NCBI RefSeq assembly: GCF_003576645.1
Contig: NC_044927.1
Span: 11,164,066 to 11,228,065, forward strand
Reading direction: 5' to 3'
Source of the DNA: Ipomoea triloba
Lineage: Eukaryota; Streptophyta; Magnoliopsida; Solanales; Convolvulaceae
Length of the DNA stretch: 64,000 bases
The notes beneath the pieces were generated by a model. That model worked only from the letters and a program-made list of their open reading frames with translations. It made no database searches and was not told where the DNA came from. This document shows, piece after piece, positions 11,869-22,569 of the stretch. The translations under genes were made by a program, and so were the position numbers. Numbering within the stretch: the first letter of the stretch is position 1; each line of letters begins with the position of its first letter.

Positions 11869-13300
11869 ATGGGCATATTTGTTCGTTTTACAAACATGTC
11901 AACTATCAACGCTTATGATAGGGAAATGAAACTTTATTTTGCCTATACCGTTAACGGGAAAAAATATTGTATGCAATAGTAATACATACAACATCAAATC
12001 AATACGCATGTTTCGCAGCGCCATCGTGGGTTAAATATTTACAGGTGTTAGGTTCAAATGTGTTGGAACCAATGTTTTTTCAAGATTTGCAAGGTGCCAA
12101 AGGATATACGACGGAGATCCTGCATCGCGACATACAAGCTATTATTTATCAATCACGTAATATCCGATAATGTTTTATTTATTTACTTTTTTCATGCCTA
12201 ACTATAGTTTTTTTACTACTATTTTCAGCTTACAATGATCAACATCATTTGTCTGATATTACTACATGCACTATCACATGTTTTAGTATTCAAATTATGT
12301 CGCCAGTAACAATGGTAATTATATCGATATAATTTCGTAATTATTTGTTAATGTAATTTAATACATTCATTACATTCCCCGTTGATACATTTCATACATT
12401 TCTTTCTAGAAAATTCCTAAATGTATGCATCGCCATCTAATGCAACATTTGACTACAACTGCTATTTTGCGCCATGGTCGCTCGGTAGGAATTGAAGATA
12501 CCATTGAGAACATGCACTTCACAACGGGAACATCGGATTTCATGATAGAGAATGATTTATATCCCGGAGACATTGTACTTTTTAGACATACTAGTTTCTT
12601 CACTTTTGAAACTTTTTTCTACTATGGCTACAACAATACCACCAACAATACCGGCGAGATAAAGCTAGAGCCTAATCATTATGGGGAATACATAACATCT
12701 CGCAATTGTGAACAAGGTAACATTACACTATAATTCATAAATTATAGTCTATCGATTATACTTAAGTACATATATGAATTTTTTTTGTTATATTTTAGAC
12801 CAAATAATTGTCAGGGCGATGTCTGCTGCTATCCCATCATCATTGTCATTTAATAAACTACTTCGACGATACCGTTCATGGTATATTGATTTGTCTCAAC
12901 CTTCAGCGGTAAGAAACAATACACATTAGAGTATACTTTCAATTTTCTTCAAAATGTTTTTTTTATTTACTAACTTATTCTTACACTTCTTTAGCATGCT
13001 TTGTTGTGTGCATCTCTCAACCACTCCGACGTCTTCAATGACACTTTAACAATAATTGTTGGAAATTGAAAACTATAGCTCTACTTCGATGAAACATTAT
13101 TCACACAACTGTGGGAGGAAATATCAACATATTTCCAAATTGATGCAACAGATAGTGTTGTATTATTCAATACACAGGACAACATCGTAATAATGATGTT
13201 GATTGGTAATTGTAATGTTGAGAATATTTATCCATGGTCGGTAGAATATTACATTCATGACAACATGTACGGGGAACTTAACTTGTTAAATGAATCATAA
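11869..13300 (+). pseudogene. B3-like protein gene, copy B (decayed)
   Basis: Five exons are inferred: 11869-12156, 12229-12314, 12410-12716, 12799-12908 and 12995-13300, all with GT/AG borders and phases matching copy C. Exon 1 begins MGIFVRFTNMSTINAYDREM. Exon 3 has the B3-like core (KIPKCMHRHLMQH, then NDLYPGDIVLFRHTSFF). Exons 4-5 encode a C-terminal module ending near IYPWSVEYYIHDNMYGELN. Lesions: a one-base deletion in exon 1 after VNGKK (exon 1 is 288 nt against 289 nt in copy C), and two stops in exon 5 (TGA and TAG in VGN*KL*LYFDE), where copy C has CGA and CAA. Introns are short (70-95 bp), unlike copy A. It is adjacent to copy C in the same orientation, probably a tandem duplicate. 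Confidence 0.7.
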
Positions 13301-14547
13301 ATATGAACCCAACAATTTATCACTCTTTTTTTTTTTTTTGCAAGCATATTATTATTCTATTGATTTCTTAATTTTTTTTACTTAATAAGTAGAATAAATT
13401 GTAGTAATTATGTAATTATTAAACATTTAGTTCTCATTATTATTATACACTAATTACACATTATTGTTAATTACATTTAATTTTCCTCATAATTATGTAA
13501 TAATTAGTACATTCTAATTAACTAACAACTATGCATTATAAATGATTCAGCATTTAATGAGATTAACAACAATACTATTTTTTTCCCCTTATACATATAT
13601 ATACCATGTTTTTTTTTTTGCTTTTAACTACAATACTGTACACATATATCTTTTTTTCATTCTAACTACAATACTGTACACATACACGTATCATACCTTC
13701 ATTTTCGACCTTTTAACTATTTTTTTTTTGGAAAAGCTAACATGCATTCCATGGAAGTACTTTTCCTATCTTTGTTCCCTTTTCAAAAGCGACTTATTTT
13801 TGTATCCCACCCAAAAAACCAGCCCAACCGTGTTTATGACTCCATTTATTTAAAAAAAAAAAAAAAGGTCTTAATTTTAAATATCATTTATAATAAAAAG
13901 ATTAGAAAAAATGTGAAATATGCATCTTCCGTATATAAAACTTTGTTTATAAAAGGGTCATTCGAAACATTTGTAAACAAAACAAATAACATGATTGAGA
14001 ATACTAACGATATTTCATGTCTTCTTTCATGTGGCCATGAACTGGAATACCGATGATATCTCATTTCTTCTCTCATAGAGTCATATGGCAAATCGTTGTC
14101 ATGTCTACAAGTTCAATCAAATTTCGTTATTATTTCCACCGGTTAATGAAAGTGTTAATGAGTTTCAGTTAAAATTCGCGAGTGTGATTGATTCTTGCGA
14201 GTTTGATTAACTGAAGAGATGAAAATGTATCATCTCGTCTCTTAGGGGGTCTCTTGGTGGTTTGGCTTTAGATTGGACCTCGTCGCACAATCCAAGTTCT
14301 TTGTTTCTTTCTTGTGGAGGATTCCTGTTATCTAACATATAACCTCTGATCAAATACAATATTAGCGACCCAAGAGATCAATTTACATATTTACATTCCT
14401 CATTATGGTGTATATCTGTATTTTGTAATTTTTGAAAATGAAATAGTAATGTATCAATTTTAATTACAGTTGTTGTTACATAATACAATTGTTGTTATCC
14501 ACGGTTGGGTGTTATAGTACCACATCACCAAAGTCTACATATTCGTA
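13301..14547. other. Intergenic AT-rich stretch between copies B and C
   Basis: There is poly-T and poly-A sequence and no supported gene. A short frame at 14092-14211 (MANRCHVYKFNQISLLFPPV...) includes gtttcagttaaaattcgcga, echoed at about 16640 inside the broken frame near 16.5 kb, so a related relic may be present. Part of this stretch is the promoter of copy C. Confidence 0.4.
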
Positions 14548-15975
14548 ATGGATATATTTGTAGAGTTTTCGAGGGTCTCATGTGTTAACCGGCAACGTTA
14601 TAATATTAAACGTTATTTTTCACTTACATTAAACGGTAGGAAACTACTCTATGCGGTTGTAGAACATACAACACAAGATAAATATATTTATTTTGCACCT
14701 CTATCATGGGTTAAGTATATGAACATGTTAGGACTTAATGCATCGGATCCTATTGCTTTTCAAAATTTTGAAGATGCTCAGCGCTATACCAACGATATTC
14801 TAAAACACGGCCTACAAACACTTCTCATTCCTTCATGTAAGTCAATATATATATATATATATATAACTTTTATATACATATATGTGGCGTTTTTATATTC
14901 ACACACAAACGCATTTCTCGTTTCGTGTAGCTTGCAATGATCAAAAACATATCTTGGATACTACGACATGTACTATTGTTCGGTTTTTTATTACAATTAC
15001 ATCGCGGGTGACAATGATAATTTTTTGACAATAGTATATAAATACTTTTATATTATTATAATTATGCAAGAGGCCCATTTAACTTATGTCTCTTATGGCT
15101 ATTTTTTGTTGTATATGCTATAGAAAATACCAAATTGTATGTATCGACATCTAATGCAACACTACACGACAACTGCGATTTTGCAACATGGTTCGTCGTT
15201 CCCAATAGAAGTTTTTGTAGAAAACATGCACTTAACTACCGGCATTACCGAATTCATTCGTGCGAACCGATTGTACAAAGGAGTCAAGGTACTTTTTAGA
15301 CATACGGGTTTCTTCACTTTTCAAATATTTTTATATAACGTAGCAAGCGAGCTAATAAGGTACCCACGACTACGTATTGCAAACCAAATTCCCTCTCGCC
15401 CAAATCAACCAGGTAGCTCTTCAAGTAAATGAATACATTTATGTTACATAGAGTACCAAAACAATTAATTACTGCTTTGTAAACATAATTAGATCGAATA
15501 CATGTGAAGACAAAGTCTGCACTACCACCAAATTCAATTGATGTAGAATGGTGTCGCTCTTTATACATTGACTTCTCCATACCTAGTGCGGTGAGAAAAA
15601 ACACTTTACATTTCGAGCCCAACTTACTAAAAATTATGTACTTATTCATTTTCTTGTTACTTTACTATAGAAAGCTAGGCTATATGTATTTCTCAGAGAT
15701 TCAGACGCGTTCGCAATACTCCGTTGAAAATACAAGTTGGATCTCGAAAGCTACAACTCTACTATGACAAAAAAAAAAATCACTGAACATTGGGAGGAAA
15801 TAGCGACACATTTCAAAATTAATTCACGGATGATGTTGTTTTATTCAGTGAAGAGGACAACATTGTACTTCTCATGGTAATTGGACAATGTAATGTTGAA
15901 AATATTTATCCTTGGTCGTTAAAATATTATATTCATGATAGTGTGTATGGTGAACTTAACACTTTAAATATATGA
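14548..15975 (+). pseudogene. B3-like protein gene, copy C (decayed)
   Basis: Exons are inferred at 14548-14836, 14931-15016, 15124-15424, 15493-15590 and 15671-15975. Exon 1 is open and starts MDIFVEFSRVSCVNRQRYNI. Exon 3 has the B3-like core (IPNCMYRHLMQHYTTTAIL, then NRLYKGVKVLFRHTGFF, then FQIFLY). Three faults are visible. The donor after exon 2 reads ATAATT where copy B has GTAATT (position 15017). Exon 5 loses a base near 15717. A second frame change falls near 15815-15822, after which the homologous ending IYPWSLKYYIHDSVYGELN runs to TGA at 15973-15975. The N-terminal module (about 96 residues) is conserved in all three copies but I do not recognise it. Confidence 0.7.
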
Positions 15976-16193
15976 TATTGTATTCAATTTCATATCAAAT
16001 GAAACATATGTTGTCACCGGTTGGTTGATCACAATCTATTTGTATAATACAAAAAAAAAATTAATATCAATCATTATATTATACAATATTAACATTTTAT
16101 TAAATAACTCAAATTTATACAATTTAAAATTATTCATTATCGTACTTCTACACAAAAATATTTAATTCTGCATGTAAAATCAAATTTCTTTTT

Positions 16194-16350
16194 TTTTTTT
16201 ATTTTTAATTTGACGAGACCCATGTGGGTCGTCAGCGATACAGCCCAGTTGGGCTGACAGCGAGCTGACCGGCCCATGTGACGCTGACAGCGGCCCATGT
16301 GCCGTTGTCAGCAAATTGACAACCGGCGTGTTGCGTGGGTTGTCAATTAA
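16194..16350. promoter_or_regulatory. GC-rich patch with repeated short palindromes
   Basis: In very AT-rich surroundings this patch repeats cggcccatgtg, acccatgtgggt and ctgacagcg several times. It ends about 130 bp before the ATG of the broken reading frame at 16483. It may be a promoter-proximal cluster or a MITE end; nothing decides which. Confidence 0.3.
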
Positions 16351-16482
16351 AAAGAATTAAATATTTTGTCTTATATATTCCATCCTACAACGTTTACGCA
16401 TTTGTATCCCAACATTTCGTTTTCATACTTTACTCTCTACCATTACACAACAATTGTTTTTTCTTCCTTGAACCATTTGAAG

Positions 16483-16851
16483 ATGGACACCTTACCTTCA
16501 TTCTCACAACTTCCTGATCTCCTAAATTTCTTACAATCATCTTCTTTTTGTTTTCGTTCAACCGTCTGGAGGGGATGAAAAGATTACTTTCATTTTTTCC
16601 AAGTATCATCTTTTCATTGTGAAAGAAAATATTATTGGGTTTCAGTTAAAACTCGCGATGTTGCTATTGGCCTAAGGGAATTGAACGTATGACCAGGAGG
16701 GGTTATAGAGGTGCTAATAAAAAATAATGAGGGCAACCTGTTGTTTCAATGGAATAGCCTTTTTACCACTACAGCCCCGCAAGTGGTTATCAATGGGGGC
16801 TTTTCCAATATGGGTCGTGATGTTTTAGATGCTCTAAAAGACATATCTTAA
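16483..16851 (+). pseudogene. Unrecognised protein, broken reading frame
   Basis: A continuous frame from ATG 16483 begins MDTLPSFSQLPDLLNFLQSS and runs to TAA at 16851 with two in-frame stops: TGA after TVWRG and TGA after LRELNV. Between and after them the translation looks protein-like: FHFFQVSSFHCERKYYWVSV, then GGVIEVLIKNNEGNLLFQWN, then GGFSNMGRDVLDALKDIS. About 120 codons in total. I do not recognise the family. Part of it (the VSVKTRDV region) is echoed near 14160, upstream of copy C, so it may belong to the same repeated neighbourhood. Confidence 0.35.
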
Positions 16852-17639
16852 AGCGAGCATCTTCGATCTTAGCTAGCAGGCCAAAATGGCATGCAAACTA
16901 TAATAGCTAATAGTCGGGAGTCCCGTGGTTTCCAAAATAAAAACCCACAACTCCCAATCAATATTTTTATATTTTCTTATCTTGTTCGTTTCGCAATCTC
17001 TGATAATGATGGAGATGCAAATTTAATATTTGTTGTCGATTTACGCATTAGTTAAGAGTTCGGCATAAATGTAATGTGTATGAATTTTTGTGTAATTTTC
17101 TTAAATGAAATTGTATTTGAAAGACACTTACATTAACCGTCTATCTGTTTATTTTTTTCCTAGCTCTCGCGGACACACTATATTATTTTTGAATTGTTAA
17201 TTGCACTAATATTTCTTGTACAAAAAAAAAACGTATTATTAAATAAATTACAATTATACGGGAGTAGCAATAACAACAAAAACTTTACTTAGCATTTTGT
17301 AATAATCTTGGAACAATAATAATAAATGTAATCAGCAAAATAATTGTCTAAAAACACAAATTACGTTTATGCAATTCAAGTTGAATTACAACTTTGATTG
17401 CAAGAAACAAATGTCGACTTTTCCAAAAAAAAAAAAAAAAAAAAAAAAACCAAATGTCAATTTTGCATGAATTTAACATCCAACACCTAAGTTGAATACT
17501 TGAACAACAAAACAAAGCATCCATTATCTGATGATCAAAAAGTAATCAGCAAAAAAATTGAATTTAACATCCACCTAAAGTCACTTATGGAAAGGATATT
17601 TGAACACTTGAAAACTTTGCAATTTGAACCTGCGACCTG

Positions 17640-18380
17640 CCCCATGCGCACAAGGCTTTACGTACACGATTCAACCACTTCTCCAATTGTTCCAAGTTGG
17701 CAACTTGGTGGCGTTAAAAAAAAAGTATTGAGTCGCGTTTGGGAAATACGTATCAACAGTCAAAAATGCATTTCCCATTTGCGATTGATGTTCGTCGGAG
17801 ACGGGTGCATTTCGCAAATGCGTGTGACCTTTGCCGGAGACGCCAGACTCCGGTCAGGCCTACGCATTTGCGAAATGCGTGTCTCGTATAATACGAGATC
17901 CGCATTTCACAAATGCATATTGAACTGGCGGGTCAAATAGTCAAACGCGTATGGGGAATGCGTCTGGTGTATAAAATACGTCAAACGTGATAGTACAAAA
18001 TGCCCTCAATATACTTAGATGTATAACAACATATGTAAAACAGAGATTCAGTGAGAGATTTAGCCCAAGAAAATCCCTTTTATTCATCTTTCTATAATCA
18101 TGTAGAGAGAATAGGGAGAAAGTAGCTTCTTGGTTCATCTAGAGAGGAGACAGGGGCCAAAAGTCCTTACCATGTAGGGTTAAAGTCTCTTATATAGGAC
18201 TAGATACCGTATAACACACCGAACATACGTATAGTATTCGTGGGCGGTATACACGGAGTATATTCCCTATCAAAACGCATTTCCCAAACGGGTGTGACGT
18301 TGACATTTCTAAAAAATAAATTAAATACACTCGCGTTTGAAAAATGCGATTGAGATCCCCAAACGTAGATTTTCCAATTT
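17640..18380. repeat. Palindrome-rich element built on acgcatttgcgaaatgcgt
   Basis: An interrupted palindrome, acgcatttgcgaaatgcgt (about 17862-17880), and variants such as gcatttcgcaaatgcgt, gcatttcacaaatgcat, acgcatttcccaaacg and tgaaaaatgcg recur at least seven times. The element is split by a 285-bp solo LTR (17988-18272). It looks like a non-autonomous DNA element or satellite-like unit; its ends were not defined. The open frame across 17500-17940 is probably fortuitous. Confidence 0.5.
17988..18272 (-). mobile_element. Short solo LTR, 285 bp
   Basis: On the minus strand it runs TGATAGGGAATATACTCC to GTACTATCA, so the ends are inverted TGATAG/CTATCA. It is flanked by identical 5-bp duplications aaacg at 17983-17987 and 18273-18277. 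A TATA-like CCTATATAAGAGAC lies about 85 bp from its 5' end on the minus strand. No internal coding sequence is present. Its small size is near that of TRIM or small copia LTRs. Confidence 0.8.
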
Positions 18381-18769
18381 TGTCCAACATTTAGAAAATT
18401 CCTATTTTCGCCTCCTAGGTTGTGTTTTGTGCTATTTCAGTCAATTTACCCAAAAACAATACCTATATTCCACAATTCCATTAAACACAAAAATACTCAA
18501 AAGGTTAAATACCTGATCGCCCTACAAAAAGCTTTTGCGTTTAGAAGGCTTGAAGCCATCATTATTTCATCACACAGAGAGATAACTAGTTGGGGCAATA
18601 CTTGGGCTCCATACAACCTACAGTACTACATTACCATTGCAAGAAAATCACATAACAATCCCATTCAATTTAGTACCAACACTTTAAACACTTGTCCAAA
18701 CTAATAAGAAAACAATTATAACTCATTTAATCAAAGCAACATATGAAACTAATTACAATTACATTAAAA

Positions 18770-20040
18770 AATGCTATTAAAGCATCGAAAGTATTCAAAC
18801 CCTCGAATGGGCTTCGAGAGATAAAGCCATTGGCATCACTACAATCTCCAGGCCTCTGACTCAAACTCAAGCAAAATGAGGACATAAATGATCAACCTCT
18901 CTCATTGATCCCCTCACATTCCCCATATCCTCTTAATAAATCTGTTCTCGAGATCAATAAACTTGACCCTGACCCGAGTTACCTGCTGTCTGAATCCAAT
19001 GAGAGTCATAACCTAAAATAGCATGCTTGTTCTGAGATTCCATTCTGCATAACCAAGAAATTTTTATATTACTTAAGTTAACAAGGTAACAAGGAAGAGT
19101 ATCCAAGAAATATCAAACTGGAATAAATAAGCACTATTAATCTATTATTATATAATAAACCTGTATAAATGGAAACTTACCATGGGAAATTCTAAGTTGA
19201 TGCTTTTCTTTGAATTACTTTAACTTGTTGGGAATGGTAAGATAAATGGAGATGTAATTCAAAGAAAGGGAAGGGAGGAGGAATCAATTTTGTTTCTGGG
19301 GATAAAGTATGGAAATGACTACATGCATTTCCTCCCATCTTCCAACACCAATTTGGCAATTCCCAGCAAGTAAAAATTGGCAAGCAAGCAATGTCAATGT
19401 TAGTGATTTCAATTCCTACCCTCCAAATCCATAATATCAATACCTATATTTTACAGAGAATATAAACACTGTTGAGATTATGCACCAAACAAAGGCATCA
19501 CATAAAGGTAAATTACAATCACCTAAACGCATGTTAATATAGCAAGCAACTTACTCATTCTTGTATGTTTTCCGTCTGATATCTGACACAAATAGATACA
19601 AGCAAAGATTTTCACTCTCCATTTTATAAACAAATAAGATGAGCCTTTAGCTTAAAATGAAACCACATCAACAAAATCACCCCAACTAAGCTTTAAAACC
19701 AATGAATTTATTGTAAGCTAATTCTCAAAGACATCATGGGCCGAAGGAATGTAAATAAAAATACTGAACAGAAGAATAAAAGCTGGGGATTTGTTGAGAT
19801 CCCAAACTCCTTGGGTTTTTCCCTAAAATTTTCTACTTGCCTTTATTACCAATTCTTCCTCATATAATAAGAGGGTACAATGATTCCCATGCAAATAGAA
19901 AGGATGCTTTTAGAAACCAAACTGCAAAGTAATCCAAATAATCTAAATACTAAAAAGTGCTCTAACTAAATAGTACTCGAACTCAACATAATAACAAAAT
20001 AATAATGACAATAATAATAATAGTAATAATAGTAATAGTA

Positions 20041-20079
<39 letters not shown>

Positions 20080-21466
20080 TTAATAATAATAATAATAATA
20101 ATAATAATGCCCTGCATGTGATTACAGAGAAACACAGCATCTTTGCTTGCGCTCCCTTCAATTGTAGGTACATCCCCAAAATGCATAAGAATTTGACAAC
20201 CTCTTTTTTTTGTAAGTAAGAGTTTGATAACTTATTGAAAATGAAGGTGCATCAATCATTTTTAGTTATCACAAGACTAATATGCAAAGTTGATTGCTGG
20301 AATGGCAAATACATTATTTGGTAAACATATACCATGAGAATGCAAAAAACAAAAATTTTGACTTCTCAGATGTTGTCACACCCTTGACTAACCTAGTATT
20401 CAAGCACTTAGCCACCATCTAAAGCTGTGGAAAACCATCATTCAGTGGAAACTGCTACATTATGGAAAGTTAGTTTCTCAGACTGCTAAGAAGGTAATTA
20501 AACAGAGGTGAGCTTCCATACTCATCCTTCAAAGTCTGAGCACACTGGGGCATTACTTCACACAACCCTCCATCAATTTATTAGAAAAGGAAAACACATA
20601 ATCCTATGCAACTATGGACTACATTGTTTAGCTAAATGCCTAAAAATACAGAGAGAAAAAAATTAAGACACTAAATTGAAAATATTTTCAGTGCAACAAA
20701 TTTATAAATCCTTGAAAATATCAGAATTTTATAAAATCTTATATAGTTGAGCAGTTTAGGGCGCATATGCAAACCCATAAAGGGTTCCACCTTTACAGAT
20801 GAAAATGCAAAGTTAAGTTAAAGAAAAAAGATATAGTTGCCAATGACCTTATGGTCTAGTGGCACCCGGTTGCACTCCTATATGGAAGGGGTGGGTTCGA
20901 GACTATAGATACTACATTGTAACAGAGTCAATAGTACTAAAAAAAAAAAAAGATATAGTTCATCATTGAGAAAATCAAACAATCATACAAAAATATTACC
21001 ACAAAATTGGAGAAGATTTTGAATTGCCTTGTTGCTTCTGGATCTCTTGCTTCTGTTTCTCAACAAGTTTATCAAGCGCAGATTGCAGAGCGTCGCGACC
21101 CCCAATCAGCAAACGCGTGATAACTTCCGGGTCCCTTTCGGATCGGGCCTCCTCGAATTCCTTCCGGGTATTCTCTCTAAGAATATCACGCCAAAGAAGG
21201 CCTCGGGAGTCAGGCCACATGAAGAACCGGGTAGCCCGGATGATGTCCCTGTAGAGACTAAGTGCCTCGCGGCGAGTGCTGGTGAGCCGCTGGCGGGTCA
21301 AAATTTCATTATCGTCGCCGTTGAGACTCTTCCTCTCCTCCTTGACGATGTGCCTATCGAGAAGCTCCTCCACAGTGTCTGGCCCGTGGTGCAAGAGGCG
21401 GGGCGACCCGTATTGGATGGTTCGGACTTTCCTGAAAAGATGGATTGCCAAGGTTCGAGATGCCAT
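18770..21466 (-). CDS. LYR-motif (complex 1 LYR family) protein
   Basis: From ATG 21466 the frame reads MASRTLAIHLFRKVRTIQYG and carries the family signature ALSLYRDIIRATRFF, with L-Y-R at residues 71-73. A helical, charged C-terminal half follows (LLWRDILRENTRKEFEEARS) ending in a Lys/Gln-rich helix. LYR proteins are small, usually mitochondrial factors that work with acyl carrier protein in Fe-S cluster or respiratory-complex assembly. The 5' exon is 21466-21000 with donor GTAATA. An acceptor near 19036 (TATGCAG|AATGG) would create a TGA across the junction, giving about 155 codons; unspliced, the frame stops at 20996 with 156. The distal exon (about 19035-18770) would then be 3' UTR. The 3' exon and gene end are inferred. 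No lesions are seen, unlike the duplicate at 29.3 kb. Confidence 0.75.
19984..20107. repeat. (AAT)n microsatellite
   Basis: About 120 bp of interrupted aat/agt triplets lie in the putative intron of the LYR gene. The duplicate locus at 28.6-29.9 kb lacks this segment. Confidence 0.9.
20839..20949 (+). mobile_element. tRNA-derived SINE, copy 1 (internally deleted)
   Basis: It starts gccaatgaccttatggtcta, with an A-box-like tggtctagtggcac and B-box-like gggttcgagac, and ends in poly-A. The flanking duplication is (aaaa)agatatagtt at about 20827-20838 and 20949-20960. Compared with the copy at 62.9 kb it lacks about 50 bp after the B box. The paralogous site at 29.26 kb is empty. Confidence 0.8.
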
Positions 21467-21519
21467 GGTTTCTCCGTTCAGCGGTCGGGGCTGAAAAATC
21501 TTGAAATCAACTAATCAAA

Positions 21520-22330
21520 AAACCCCAAAAAGCAAATGATATAGGAGATAAGAATTCATCGCCTAAGCTCTTTTCAGTGACAGCTTTGTCACTGGCATTC
21601 GTCTATGGTGGCTTGGGAGGTTCTTCGCCGGAAGCTTTGTCGCCAAAAATTTAAGGCACTTCGTAAATGAAGTACGACTATTTATACATTTTTAACAAAA
21701 AGTCCCATGTCTATTTGACCATTTGTATTCTTTTTTTTTTTTAACAAAAAATGAAGAAAAAAGAAAAAAGAGATAAATGGCCCCTCAACTATTTGTAAAC
21801 AAATACAATTAGATTATTAGCTTAAAAAATTTTAATTGAACTAGATTTGTAAAAATAGTGTTATTAATATTTGTAATATGTTTTCAAAAAAAAAAAAAAA
21901 AAAAAAAAGAAAAAGAAAAAGAAAAACCAAAACAAACAAACAAAACAAATCAATTAACATTTATTTATGTGGGATCCATATATATTTGATAAGACTGAAA
22001 TAGCATTTATATTCAAAAAATAATTAAAAGTTAACTAAAAAATATAATCTATAGCAAACTAGCAAAGTCCTATAATAATATTTAGTTTTCTGACCAGATT
22101 TATATGAAGAAGCGGGAGGGGGTCGCGACAGGTTTAAACTTCTTCGTCTAACTTTAGACAAAAATGGTCATGACCATGAAAGAAGATATTTAAATTTTGT
22201 TGGAAAAAAAGCACAAATCGCTACTACGCTAGCTATTTGCTTAAAAACAAAAAAAAAAAAACAAAAAAAACAAAAATTTGTTCAAGAAGATGATGATTAG
22301 TTTGTAATTTATACCGACGATGAGTATGAT
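21520..22330. other. Intergenic, AT-rich, poly-A tracts
   Basis: This is the 5' flank of the LYR gene (TATA not resolved), followed by poly-A and AT-rich sequence. No gene was seen. Confidence 0.4.
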
Positions 22331-22569
22331 AAATAGGTGTGCCAATGAGGGCCGGCCCACCCCACCACGGGTCTTTTTTGGGGGACAAAGACAATAATGG
22401 AACCAAAAACAAAACAATTGACAAAAATATGACATTTTTAAAATTGGGACAAAAATGTGAAAAACTCAGTTCCCAAATGCGTTCCTTGTCAGAACGGGTC
22501 AAACACAAATGCAAATGGGAGTTGTGTTTTTCGGAAAACGCAAGTGGGTTAATTTTTTATTTTTTATTT

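Noticed and set aside
17500..17940. 146-codon plus-strand frame
   Set aside because: It covers the palindromic repeats and reads as repeated low-value sequence; no domain or splice context.
19943..20186. Poly-leucine or poly-isoleucine frame
   Set aside because: It is a translation of the (AAT)n microsatellite, with no other coding signal.
20846..20915. Possible tRNA gene (A and B boxes)
   Set aside because: It cannot fold as a full cloverleaf, carries poly-A and target duplications, and is one of four SINE copies.
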